The notes beneath the pieces were generated by a model, which saw only the letters and a list, made by a program, of their open reading frames with translations, searched no databases and had not been told where the DNA came from. A stretch of 64,000 nt of DNA from Morella rubra (lineage: Eukaryota; Streptophyta; Magnoliopsida; Fagales; Myricaceae), in contig CM025855.1 of the NCBI GenBank assembly GCA_003952965.2, positions 21,143,122 through 21,207,121 of the forward strand, given 5' to 3'. The position numbers and the translations under genes are program-made. Shown here one piece after another: positions 1-10,639 of the stretch (within the stretch, counting starts at the first letter, position 1; each line of letters begins with the position of its first letter).

Positions 1-65
1 AAAGTGCATATGAGAACAAAACCATAACAAAACAAAAACAAAAAATAAAAGAAAAAAGTTGACAG

Positions 66-487
66 GAATTTCCCATGCAAGGTCTGGAGTTGGAGCATGA
101 GACAAGGGAGAATGACCAGCATGCAAGGGAAGAGAAGTAAGGCCTTGGCTGAGGCTTTTACTCTTCTGAGATAGTAATCATTTAAGGGCCCCTAACTCTC
201 TTGTCCCATTTCTAAATTATACTTCAATTGATTCACTTCACTAGTTAAGCCTTGAAAGATCCATTACAGGCAAAGCGATTGAACAAGCAATTGAAGACCA
301 ATGGTGGGAAGGGAAGAAGTATTTCAAAGATGGGTTCGTGGACAGGGATGCTCAAACTGAGCTCCTACTCCTAGGCCAAAGCAAGAGCAGAGATCTAAAT
401 GGCGAGCAAATCAACCACAATCAACAAGTAACCCTACCACCTGAAACATTTAGTAAAGTGAATCAAACTTATTCCATTAAAAACTAA
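66..487 (+). CDS. probable last two exons of an unrecognised gene, truncated by the window edge
   Basis: I do not recognise the product. An acceptor AG at 64-65 opens an exon 66-136 that ends at a GT donor (137-138). A 133-nt intron follows, ending in a pyrimidine-rich acceptor at 268-269, and then a terminal exon 270-487 with a TAA stop (485-487). If the split codon is A+GC, both exons stay open; the last exon then encodes about 72 residues rich in Q, N, K and E, including WWEGKKYFKDGF. The first exon is open in more than one frame, so its frame is inferred only from the junction. Upstream exons would lie outside the window. Splice signals and an open frame are all that support it; it could also be a decayed gene fragment. 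Confidence 0.35.
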
Positions 488-1260
488 GTTAAGACTTAGC
501 TTACTTCAGAAAATGCAATTTGGTTCTGAAGTCATGCTTGCACACTGGGTAGAATGTCCCCGACTTAGTCAACCATGAATTCATGCAGCTTGAATGAAAG
601 TCTGCAAGAAAAGTTCGCGTTGATTAACTCATATCTGGAAAATGAGAATGTATAACAACACGCACAAGAAAATTAGACATCAATTGTTCTCAGGTACAAT
701 ACCCAAAGGAAAAGTCTAACAATCACCAACACCTGCGAGCACTCGAGCCTTAAAAAACCAGATCCCCCCTAGCCACCCTTTACCTAGGGCAGAAAACTGG
801 AAAAGAAAAATCTAGAAGAGCAATATAGTTAAATGGGTTACCTTGAATCGATGCAGGATCGTTAGGGATACTGATTCAAATAAAATACTGACGAAAATTT
901 GCCGAGCTAGATCAGAGAAAGGGGAACGATGTGCAGTTTAGCGCAGGGAAATATGTTTGAGGAAGAAGGGTCTGTGAGCAAAATCGTGAAAGAGGGAGGG
1001 ATTTGGGGGGACGTGTGATGTGGCAGTTTCATTTAACAAAGAGCACGGTTGGGTTGAATGGTTGAGCCCAAATAGTGTGGGCTAGGTTGTTTATTGTGCT
1101 CGTCTAGGAATGTCCACTCCTAGTATTGAAAACAAGTTTCCCATAGGGTTGGGGGAAATTATTTGGACTCTGTAGGGGCGAGATCAAATTGTTTGGGCTT
1201 AGAACACGGTATTCAAATATTGAAAACATCAAACTATGAATATGTTCTGAGTTCTTAAAC
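488..1260. other. intergenic or UTR sequence, no gene recognised
   Basis: Mixed-composition DNA following the putative terminal exon at 270-487. Short open frames here are interrupted and have no recognisable motif. It may include the 3' UTR of the gene on the left. Nothing further seen. Confidence 0.5.
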
Positions 1261-1269
1261 AAAGCCTTA

Positions 1270-2030
1270 GCTTTACTTTTTAGGTTTTGACTCAATTTCA
1301 AGAAACTCACTCGCTTTAAAAAAAAATTCAAAATCACTAGAATTTGGCCATTAGTACCAAAACTCATTGATGCCCAATTTCTTCCAAGAGATAACGAAGC
1401 ACATTCCACACAAGCTAAACGACATCTGCATCATGCAATAGTCGTCTGCCACGTTGCATCATATCCATGTACACTCCATATGCTCTTCCCTTTGCCGCGT
1501 CACCTGCCACATTTTCTATCACGTCATTGCTCCTACATGATCTCACACACCCAAAATCAACAACTTAAAATTCCCAAATTGTTGCACTCAGTAATATTGT
1601 GAAATCCCTAAAACCCAGTCCTGCACACAATTTTGTCTTATCGGTGACTTCGAAGAGTTACTCTACGCTACGGGCAACATCTATTCCCCAATCTCAATAT
1701 GTGAGATTGTGTATGCGCCTTCAAGGTGTTGTCTTGCCGGTGCCTTCGATTTTGTGATTGTGAGATCGTATAAGGGATAATGACGTGGCAGGCTGTGTGG
1801 CAAATGGAAGGGCATATAGAGTGTATGTGGATACATTGCCACATGGCAGATGGCTATTGCATGATGCAATTGTCATTTAGTCTGTGTGGACTGTGCTCCG
1901 TTATCTCTTGGACGAAATTGGGCATTAGTGAGTTTTCGTACAAACGGCCAAATCCTAGTGAGTTTTAAGATTGTTTTTTAAAACCAAGTGAGATTTTTGA
2001 AATTCATCCAAAACCTAGTCAGTAAAGTTA
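1270..2030. mobile_element. foldback/MITE-like element with terminal inverted repeats of about 250-290 bp
   Basis: The left part (about 1270-1560) reappears as a diverged reverse complement at about 1750-2030. A clear anchor is the 12-mer at 1429-1440, whose reverse complement lies at 1855-1866, placing the symmetry centre near 1647. Shared blocks include the CCCAATTTC..CCAAGAGATAACG and the CACTAG..TTTGGCC segments. There is no coding capacity; short open frames on both strands are by-products of the inverted repeat. Long TIRs with a short core suggest a non-autonomous Mutator-like or foldback transposon. Exact ends and a target duplication were not resolved. Confidence 0.6.
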
Positions 2031-2097
2031 AATCTTCACCTGTTAATGTCGCAAATGCCCTCATAGAGTTAGAAGGGTCCATTGATCTAAATCTATG

Positions 2098-2510
2098 AAT
2101 TGATACATTGATCCCTATGGTGTTTCAAAATCCCAAACTGGTCCATAGGAAATTTTTCATCCTAAAGTAGTCAATTTGGAATATTAATGCGTCAATATAA
2201 CCATTCAATCGACTGACACTTGCATTTGCACATCAAACTCCTACATGGCTAATGGGGACACATTCTAAATAATACCAGATCTTCAAATATCCATTTATAG
2301 CAGTTGAAAATTAATCGGTACCACATCTATGTGACATATTTGATCTAGGTGGGACCTCTGATCTGAAGTGGCAGCATACATAGGCAAGACTCACGAATTT
2401 TTTACCATTAAAAATGGACACGTGTAAGTCTAGTATTATTTAGGACAAAAAATATCTTAGGAACCAGTTTGAGATTTTGAAATACCACAAGGACGAATGA
2501 AGTAATTGGC
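2098..2510. mobile_element. short inverted-repeat element (MITE, MULE-like)
   Basis: The segment at about 2098-2165 (GATCCCTATGGTGTTTCAAAATC and onward) is repeated in inverted, diverged form at about 2445-2510 (GAGATTTTGAAATACCAC..GGACGAATG). It is non-coding and about 0.4 kb long. 'Constant-phrase' TIRs of this kind are common in plant non-autonomous MULEs, and related phrases occur in the elements at 55380 and 59849 in this window. The target duplication was not resolved. Confidence 0.5.
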
Positions 2511-2796
2511 CTTTATTTTTTATCCTTTCAAATTTTTGTAAGTTAATGTATTTTTAAAGATTTTTCCTTTAATATTATATGACTTTTTTTTGGTAAAATA
2601 AAATGTTTATTTATTCAAGTTCAGATATATTTGTTATTAGGTATTTTGTTATTAAATATGGTGTAATGCAGGAATAAATTGTTCAGATCAAATTGTAGAA
2701 AAATCATACTAATGATTAGCAAATCAAAATACGCAGTACTGATTCTTTAGCTCCTTAAGCTTGAATTTTCTAAGCTTAATAATTTCTTAAGCTTAA

Positions 2797-3020
2797 TTTT
2801 GTTATTGTTGACTTTGATAATCAATATTTTGATAATTATAATAAATAGACTAAATTTATAAAATGGATATTTTTAAAGACAAAAGGTACATTGATATAAA
2901 AAAAAAAAGCCAAATACAAGTATTGAAAAATTTCAAGAAACAAGGTGTTCAAAGCTTGAAGATCTTATGATATAATTTGTAACTCTATAGCTCACTTAAT
3001 TGAAAGGCTTGAACACACAC
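2797..3020 (+). repeat. diverged Sirevirus-type LTR fragment
   Basis: Its start (TGTTATTGTTGAC...CAATATTTTGATAATT..AATAAATAGA) aligns with the beginning of the better-preserved LTR at 23282 (TGTTGCTTTTG...CGATATTTTGATGATTTC), and similarity continues for roughly 200 bp through the A-rich and 'cttgtaactct' segments. Only the 5' part of the LTR is visible. Truncated and old. Confidence 0.5.
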
Positions 3021-4395
3021 TCTGCCACACCCGACACCCAACATGGTCGCGCAGTAGACTTTTTCTCTTAGCAATAAAATAATTTAAAAGGATAAAGAAA
3101 TTTATTTCATTTATTCGAAATTAAAAATCATTATAGCTCATATGTTCAAAAACCTAAACTTAAACAAAATCTCTTAGCAATAAAAGTTTCTAGATTCTAA
3201 TAAAAACTTTATTCTCATCTATTCCGCCCGCATGACATCTAAGCTTGATCCTCCACACGCTCTTCAAAGTTATCTAAAAATAGGAAAATATTAACGAAAT
3301 GAGTTCGACAACTCAATAAGCAGAGAATAAAATAAACAAATAAAAATATAATCTTTTTCATGGTCAGAAATTCAAAAATAATTTAAAAAATAATTTTACC
3401 AATATTACAAAAAAAAATCCCTTTTGGCATTAACAATAAGCCATATTTACTCATGTGTTGTGGTTGTGTCATGGTTTAATCGGCGGCCAACTAAATTAAG
3501 TCAATATAAAGTACCGTTTCCCTATTAAGACTTAGCTATGAATGTCAAGTGTGCACTAAGAAAAACTGACACAAAATAACCACATCATAGAATGGGTGCA
3601 TTTAAAAATAGTAAGTTGGTACCAACACAGCAGCAATAGCAATAACAGTAACAAAACATTGTTTCAAGATTTAAAAATCATATAATAATTAGTATGGGAA
3701 TTCAGTAACTGAATCAAAATTAAATCCACCATAAAACAGTATTATTAAGAAACATTAACAATTAGAGAATTTTATAAGAGTATAAATAAATTGTTAGTTC
3801 CTCGTGTACCACATAAATGAATTAAACAAGATTTTAGTATGCCTTTAAAATTTTGTACTTACGTCCAGAATAAGCGTTAAAATAAAATAACTTTGCAGTA
3901 ACATAGTAACAGTTATGAAATAATCATATTCCACGGGATTAAGAATTATATTTTCATTGTTCATTATTTGTCGAGAAAAAAAGTATAATTACTCCGTTTA
4001 CATTACTTGCTTTGAAAAATCAAATTTCCACACTTCCCCAGACACACACATGCTACAGGGAGAAAAGAGGACCAAAGAGAAAGATAGGAACCCTAACAAT
4101 AGATGAAAAGATCTTTAAAGAGATGAGGAGTGGACGAGATTTTTAAGGTGTGAGCAGAGGTTCCCTCTTATAGGCGCTAGGGGCTTAATTGAAAAGCAAA
4201 AAATTAGTGCAAAACGCCCCAGGCATGAAAATCACAAAGAAATTTTGAGAACTACGCTTTGGAGATGAAAGGCCACGAAAAACGGATGGGAGGTACCTGA
4301 AACAAGGGAGAAAATGGAGAGAGAGAGAGAGAGACAAAAGATTGATGAGACAGAAAGCTGGAACGTCAAAGATGGATGTTAGGGAAAAAATCGAG
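3021..4395 (-). repeat. probable Ty3/gypsy LTR-like remnant, AT-rich, non-coding
   Basis: There are no coding frames. The segment includes a phrase near 3300 (GAGTTCGACAACTCAATAAG) that resembles the one near 19230 (GAGTCGAAAGACTCAGTAAGG) in the large insertion at 18.8-22.06 kb. Such phrases recur in large plant gypsy LTRs read in antisense. A short (GA)n tract lies near 4318-4335. The assignment is by resemblance only and the ends are not defined. Confidence 0.3.
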
Positions 4396-4399
4396 ATTT

Positions 4400-5920
4400 T
4401 TAGGATTTAGGGAATCTATATAATCTAGTCTGTCTTTCGGGTCGACCGTTGGCATTGTGTATGACGTCACCCATATATTGTTGATGACGTATGGCCCCAA
4501 TACTGGTGAGTGTACTTAGAGACTTGGGCGAGATGCTATCAAATTTTTTCGAGGTATGGATGAACACAAGCCAAACTGGCGTTTTAACTCTGAACTCACA
4601 ATCTTGAATGGAATATGACCTATAAGCCAGACACAAAGTTAAGTTCTAATGAAATGATGGTTACAGATTTTGAATGTCGTCTATTTTTTTAGATTGGTGG
4701 CAATAGATAAGAGTTAGGTTTACGAAAAATATCGGTTTGGTGATAAGTATTCCGAGGGAATCCTTAGGTTTGCTGCTACGGTTGTTTGTTGTGTAGACTC
4801 TCAAGGTCATATCAAATGTTCGTATCGAAAGTGCAAAAATGTAGTATTTTAAGATTTGGTAAAGATGGAGGATCATTTATACATTAATAGATTTGATGCA
4901 AGTTCTAAGTTATAAGTGTTTCCTGAGGAGGGTATTCAATTTTCTAGAAGTCTGAGCCAAGAGTCCGGAGTGACCTTACCACCTAATGATGATAATTTAG
5001 AGGAAGATAGCTCTGAAGGGATGGAAGAAATGCTCACCAATGTTCGTCCAAGAATAAAAGGTGTGGCAGGAGTATTTATGAAAAACCCTGAGAATAGGAA
5101 AACCCTCACTTCATGACTCAGAGCTTAGACACCTTTTGATAAGTTATGGGAAGAGGCAGAGCATGTGTTGTATACTGGATGTACCAAGTTTAATAAATTA
5201 TCATTTACAGTCCGGCTTTTACATATGAAGTTTGAGAATAAACTGAGTAACTCATGCTGTTCTATTCGATCTTAAATCCACTTCAATGACGTCCCTTGCT
5301 TTGAGAGCTACTACATGGGCATCCGCTTTTGTAGTTTTCTCCATTGGGAGACCGTGGACTTGGAGCCAGATTGGAGTGAGCATCATACTCGCCTCACTGA
5401 TGATATCACCCATATTCAGTGGTTGGAGGATAAGCATATGCCCCTTGATACTTCATGGACCCTGGTCTAAGAAGTTTTTGCGGCTGGATAGTGATGACAT
5501 GGAGAAGACAAAACTTAAATCATCCATCTCTTCAATCTCCGAGTTTGGGATAAAATGCCAGGACTAAAAAATAGCCACCCGAGTGCCTATTTTATTCAAA
5601 GGCTTGTCTAAAATGATATGATCAAGGAGAGTAAGGATTGGGGGTTAGGGGTTGTCACTGTCAAAGGCAGGATTTTCCTCCAAATGGTCCCAACCCAGAG
5701 CTCCGATGCGATGGACCAGGAAGGATAACTCATTATCAATGGTAGATGAAAAAGCCATGCTGATGGAGGGGATCCAAGAAACTAGGAGGGAAGGGAGAAA
5801 AGGAAAGAGAGTGGAAACTAGGTGAAGGTTAAGATGAATGAGGAGAAGGGAGAGCAGGGTAAGGCCAAGAAAGTAGAAGCAGGGAATATAAGAGAAATGG
5901 ATTGGTGGTAAACTGGCCAA
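4400..5920 (-). pseudogene. decayed L1-type LINE fragment (DUF4283/zinc-knuckle ORF plus endonuclease)
   Basis: Reading the minus strand, 5760-5250 carries pieces of a DUF4283-type nucleic-acid-binding domain. The clearest is the frame ending at 5252, with PIWLQVHGLPMEKTTKADA and a following VIEVDL, which matches the family pattern W-x-x-hGLP. Remnants of a zinc-knuckle region follow near 5170. Further on, 4876-4400 carries pieces of an AP-endonuclease (EEP) domain: an HTSKKFDS segment and a downstream GRPERQTRLYRF segment, which correspond to the family's 'DTSKR..W..L..L' and 'GGRP..Q' blocks. The order ORF1-like then endonuclease fits a plant L1 element. Multiple stops and frameshifts make it non-functional, and the reverse transcriptase part is missing because the similarity ends at about 4400, next to the LTR-like remnant. 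Confidence 0.6.
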
Positions 5921-6100
5921 AATATCACAAGAAGGTCGGAATATGATGGGGTAGATTTAGGACGTAGACACTATAAAAAAAAAGATCTTTAGCAGCAGAC
6001 GAAAACCGCTGCTGTAGGTCAAAAAACCGCTGCTTTAGCTTTTAGCAGTGATTTTTTAGCAGCAGTCACGACTGCTACTATAGATCCGTCGCAATAGATC

Positions 6101-6215
6101 TATAGCGGCGGTTTGCGCGACCGCTGGTGAAGGCCAAATTTATAGCGGCGGTCGCGACCGCTGGTGAAGGCCAAATTTATAGCGGCGGTCGCGACCGCCA
6201 CTATAGACCCGAACC
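6101..6215. repeat. tandem subterminal repeats, three units of about 37-40 bp
   Basis: The unit TATAGCGGCGGT..GCGACCGCTGG plus GTGAAGGCCAAAT starts at 6101, 6141 and 6178. The third copy ends in a variant (ACCGCCACTATAG). Each unit contains a short GC-rich palindrome (GCGGTCGCGACCGC). These are candidate transposase-binding repeats of the CACTA-like element. Confidence 0.7.
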
Positions 6216-7650
6216 GCATTTGGCACTTTTTTTTCGCAGCATTTCAAAAAACGCCGCTACAAATATTTAGCAGCGTTTTTAAACGCTGCTATAGGTCAGC
6301 TCAAATTTTTTTTTTTTTTGTGCCAGCATTTTTAAAACGCCACTAATTTTTTTCCTATACATGCTTTTTTAATCGGTAATACAAATTTATTTTAATAATC
6401 ATAATTCATTGGATGTAAAAACTTAAAGAACAAGGATAATAAAACAAAATATACTTCATCATTGATTAATAATATTTTACAACAAACACAAGAATCTCTA
6501 CAAGTAATCTAAAAAAAAACAAATTTCTAATATAAAATAACAATAAGCAAGGAACAACTAAAATATTTAAATACAACACAATAAGGACCAATTTAAATCT
6601 TCCTCCTTTGACACATCAACGTCCTCTTGAATTTCCAATCAGCCCTAAATGTACCAAAATGAGGAAGAAATTAGTTAACCTCACTGGGAAGCAATACAGA
6701 ATATGACAAACAAGTTATAAGTAGAATATATAAAAAGTTATACAAGCAGAAACATCCATGGAATACCCTGTTTGTTTACCTTCTCAAAACACAATGCGGA
6801 GTGAGTGCACACACGAAGTCCCTCTAACAAACGCTATTTTCTGCACAACATATCATGGATTAACAACCTCTCCTTGACTGTCAGCAATACAAATAAAATG
6901 CATCTCGCGATTGCCGAGATGCATATGTAAAGCAGAATAACATATGCCAACTGAATTGCAGAGCACCCTTCAAATACTGTCTTATAAAAAAAATCCTCAG
7001 AATTCCAATCCTCAAACTTCATACGTCAGAAATTACCTGTTTTATACACTAACAGATCATATTCTTCCTTCTCCGTACTACTCGGCCGTGGGCTGGTGAA
7101 GTAGTACACTAACAGATCAAATGGAATGGATGAACAGACTTTTAGTAAATAAAACTTCATGTGCCTTTATTTGGTTAGTAGCAAGTTGTATCTTTGTTGT
7201 GTCTACATGGAGGGATTTGACATCCGTCAAGGACAGCTGCAGGGTGACACCAATCAATTCACAGAGTCCAGAGCTAGCTTTTGGATATATTTCTCACCCT
7301 CCCTTATCTTATTACAAGCAATACATAAATGGTTAAAAATACAGCTGCATATGCTTTTTTGTGAAAAAAAGAAGTACATGACAAAACAACAAAAAGTTGT
7401 GTATTGATAAAATACAGCCAACATATACAAGGAAAAATGCAATTAACCTTATATTCCACCAATAGTTTTGGCACGTCTCAAAAGAATCATCCCTGGAAGT
7501 ACCAAAACTAACGCATTCCATGACAACAACCATTCTCTCATTTCACCATCCAGCACAAGTTGTGTATCCACTAGAAAAAAGGTAACCCACCTCCAAAAAA
7601 AAAAGTAAACTAAAGAGAACACCACCTAAACGGCATTATACAACAAGAAT

Positions 7651-8024
7651 CTTTGCATGAATATAGAAACAAGAATAACCAAGTTCTGTAATTTTCTTGG
7701 CCAACAGTTCAACCTCGATTCACGGAATTGCAGAAGATGATTGATTGGTTTATTTGCAGCTGAGACAAATACATCATGTTATCTTCACAAATAGAGGGAA
7801 ACAAAAGGATGCATGCACCAATAGTCCATAACAAAACAAACCTTAGAGAAAAGAGTGTTTAGGCAGTGGACTTTCTGTCGTTCTTCAACAAAAGCACAAA
7901 AGCATAAAGTCTTTGACTTAACAGGAAATGTTGCTGAAAACGTCAAAATTTGACGGGTTGGAGACAGCAATCGAATCAACTGCTCTATTGAATGTTGAAA
8001 TTCGGGAGACAACAGCTTATCTGC
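7651..8024 (-). pseudogene. captured fragment of a DDX6/Dhh1-type DEAD-box RNA helicase gene (two exons and an intron)
   Basis: On the minus strand, exon A (8024-7842) reads [20 protein letters not shown], then a FSATFPV motif (helicase motif III, SAT), and after an internal deletion [18 protein letters not shown]. It begins after a TAG acceptor and ends at a GTTTGT donor. An 82-nt intron (7841-7760) ends in CTCAG. Exon B (7759-7651) reads LQINQSIIFCNSVNR, then after one extra base LAKKITELGYSCFYIHAK. These blocks are characteristic of the plant RH6/RH8/RH12 group (cytoplasmic decapping/P-body helicases). The motif I-II region and the C-terminus are absent, part of the domain linker is deleted and there is a frameshift, so it cannot make a helicase. 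Retention of the intron shows capture at the DNA level rather than by retrotransposition. Confidence 0.8.
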
Positions 8025-8569
8025 CTACGAGACATCAAGGAATATGCAATCAGATTGTGCAGTTCATGACAATTAAACAACCTAATTGGATGTAAAGGAA
8101 GACTCAAACAAGAAACGAATGAAGTAAATCTACTCGACATAAATTAGATTTTCAAATCCAATAAACCACTAAAGAGGTGCCTATGGGGCAAAAAATCCAG
8201 GAGATTCTGAACAGAATCAGTGATTGAAAGAAAGAAAATGAATCTCACAATCAAATAAGCTAAAAAGGAAAATATAAAAAAAAAAATCGACAAATGTTAG
8301 TTTCTTCAAGTGGGAATTAGAGCATTATATTCCTAAACTAGATGGTAGAATCTGAGCCATTCGAACTATTGCAACTGTAAAATTGTAGAAAGAAAAATTG
8401 CTACTTGAATGTAAAAGAGACCTTGGGAATTATCAAGACGATAAGACAGACTTGTCCTGCGTTCTCTGTTGAAAGAAAGCACCTTTCAGATGTCAATTCC
8501 TAGTCCAGCTGAGAAGAGAGGAAAAAAGAACGATCGAAATCAAATAGAAACAAAAATTCAAAACAAAAA

Positions 8570-8870
8570 CAAACAAAAATTCAAAACCAAAAGAGATTTC
8601 GACGGAGAGAGAGAGAGACAGAACCACCGAGCTGAGAGGCGGAGCGGTGAGCTGAGGGAGAGACAGCGCCATGAGCAAGTGGGGAGCGACGGGAGCAAGA
8701 GAAACTAAAAGAAATTTCGACTGAGAGGGAGAGCGTTTGATGAAGAGGAAGAGGAAAAGGGATTTCGATAGGAGAATAAAAGAGGAAGAGGGAGGGAGAT
8801 ATTCCGCGCGCGGGAAATTAAATTATACATATAAGAACTTCAATTTTTATAGCCTTGGAGATTTTTCAGA
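8570..8870. repeat. purine-rich internal region of the CACTA-like element
   Basis: A GA-rich stretch (GACGGAGAGAGAGAGAC and similar) without a credible gene. From about 8640 it runs parallel to 40710-40870 in the palindrome centre, including the GGGAGCGACGGGAG, AACTAAAAGA and GATTTCGAT blocks. It is probably ancestral transposon body. Confidence 0.5.
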
Positions 8871-9133
8871 CGTTTCAAAAGTGGGGTCTATACGGCGGTC
8901 ACTGACCGCCGCTAAAAAGACCGTTGCTAAAGGTAACACTATTAGCGGCGTTTTGCAAAAAACGCTGCTAAAGAGGGTCTACAGCGGCGGTCACTGACTG
9001 CCGCTAAAAAGACCGTTGCTGTAGACCCCCTTTAGCAGCGTTTTTTGAAAAACGCCGCTAAAGGGTTTTTTAGCGGCGTTTTTAGTGACTGCCACTAAAA
9101 AGACCGCCGCTATAGACATGTTTTTTTGTAATG

Positions 9134-9510
9134 ACTCCACGTATCCTGTATTTTATTGAGAATTACGAAGAATAAAAAGGAGTTCTAAAAAGGGAAACCT
9201 TTATTTAGTTCGAAAAAAGAACTACCATCACTAAAAATAAACGACAGACTCATGAATTCAAACCCACAGTGTTTGTTATTTTGGAGGAAAAGCACAGCCT
9301 AGGCAAAGAGATTGCATTGCGATTATAGAGTAAAACTTAAAAAAAAAAAAAATACACTTGAATCTGTGCTATGGATAACTCCATCGGTATTATTGCCACA
9401 AGCAAATAGAATTGACTTCCAAGGCAAGGTCACTTATTCCTTTCTGACTTATTCATTTTTTTCCTGTGGTGAATTGAAGGGGCACTGCGATGTTGCCCCT
9501 CGATTGAAAT
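9134..9510. other. intergenic, no gene seen
   Basis: Spacer between the CACTA-like element and the stop codon of the RNase gene. It includes an A-rich tract near 9340-9352 and presumably holds the RNase 3' UTR. Nothing else recognised. Confidence 0.5.
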
Positions 9511-10556
9511 TTAGAATGTTGGAAACTCAAGGTTTGAGGCGCACGAGCCGACGTTGGGAAATACTGGACATTCTATGAAGCTTGATCCATAGTAGTCGAC
9601 GCAAAGATAAATCTGGTAAAGCTGGCTCTGCCCCGATGCATCTTTATTACATTCTATCCAAGGTTCATATCCAAGTGCATCTTGGATAGCATTCTTTATG
9701 CCGGTTAAGCTGTAGAGACCCCCATCTGCTTGAATTCCTTTAAAACAAGTGCACAAAAGAAATATTGAAATCACCTCTCCGTATGAAACAAAGCAATTAG
9801 TGATGGAAATATATTCTCTAGTTGTATCTCGAATCAAAATTTTGGTTATATGAAGCTGCAGAGGACAAGTTTACCAGCATTTTCGAGTGCTTGGAGTATG
9901 TTTGCTTGGGCTTTGAGATCAAGGGCTGCTTGAAAGTATGCATGTTCATCGAGGACAGACTCTGAGCACGTCCCGTGCTTATCCCATTCATGTGTCCAAA
10001 AGCTAGTATCGTCGCTGCTTGGGCATGCTAATGATGGCCAACTTACTTGCATTTGAGAGGTCAAATCCGAGACCTGTAGCATCATAAACGACGACTTATT
10101 CTAATATGTCGAAACACATGCTGGCTAACTACGAGGTATGGAAATTTAGAACAATGTCATATAGCAAACAAGCTTTGATTATGTACCTGCGATAGATCAA
10201 AAGGGTTGTTGGAATCACAGTTGGATGGATACGAGCCATCATCATAATTGGGCCAAAGCCCGTGGATGCCAAAATCTGATGCTGGTTTCCTGTTGTTGGA
10301 TAGCAACAACCTTGCGTCGTATCACAATATGATCCTGGCCACTGATTAGAAGGTCGAACAAAACTTTGAGCAACACAGTACTATACGTAAGAGGGAAGGA
10401 AAATACTGCACTCATGATCATGATACGCTCTTTAATCAAAGAAACACAACTAACCTGTTGTACAAGGTAGAAGAAATCATAGCCCTGGGATGCGCAAGCA
10501 AGTGCTAAACATTGTGCTATTAGAAGCTTTAGGAGGAAAGAATAGTTCGGTTTCAT
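9511..10556 (-). pseudogene. S-like ribonuclease T2, four exons, with a 1-base deletion in exon 2
   Basis: This gene would encode a secreted acid RNase that cleaves single-stranded RNA through 2',3'-cyclic phosphates. Exons on the minus strand: 10556-10455 (102 nt), 10341-10187 (155), 10073-9875 (199) and 9737-9511 (227), all with GT-AG borders. Exon 1 gives a hydrophobic signal peptide followed by SQGYDFFYLVQQ. Exon 2 continues WPGSYCDTTQGCCYPTTG and then carries FGIHGLWPNYDDGS (first catalytic-histidine region, CAS I), but in a different frame. Exon 3 holds FWTHEWDKHGTC (CAS II) and exon 4 ends NLEFPTF. The total is 683 nt; adding one base gives 228 codons, typical of the family. The missing base is an A in the GGAAACCAGC segment at about 10280-10290. 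As written, CAS I is lost and a stop follows. It is either a recent pseudogene or a consensus error. Confidence in the family is high; in the null status, moderate. Confidence 0.88.
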
Positions 10557-10618
10557 CTCTCTTTATTTTTCCTCTCTTCTAAATGTCAATGGTGTAGTTT
10601 GATGCTTTAGGAGGTTTC

Positions 10619-10626
10619 TATTTATA
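10619..10626 (-). promoter_or_regulatory. TATA box of the RNase T2 gene
   Basis: TATTTATA on the + strand reads TATAAATA on the minus strand, about 65 bp upstream of the ATG at 10556. Position and sequence fit a plant core promoter. Confidence 0.6.
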
Positions 10627-10639
10627 CCTGATTAATTGT

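Larger units (their letters stand above)
5969..9133. mobile_element. non-autonomous CACTA-like transposon with captured helicase fragment
   Basis: The left end begins CACTATAAAAAAAA (5969). The right end TTTTTTTGTAATG (9121-9133) is its imperfect inverted copy. Subterminal zones at 5990-6350 and 8880-9120 are packed with GCGGCGGT/ACCGCCGC and TTTAGCAGCG motifs in both orientations, the usual subterminal architecture of plant CACTA elements. The flanking trinucleotides (AGA and ACT) do not match, so the target duplication is lost or an end is slightly misplaced. There is no transposase. The interior holds a captured DEAD-box helicase fragment on the minus strand (7651-8024) and a purine-rich stretch (8570-8860). 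The stretch 8640-8960 is closely related to the centre of the large palindrome (40710-40955). Confidence 0.7.
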
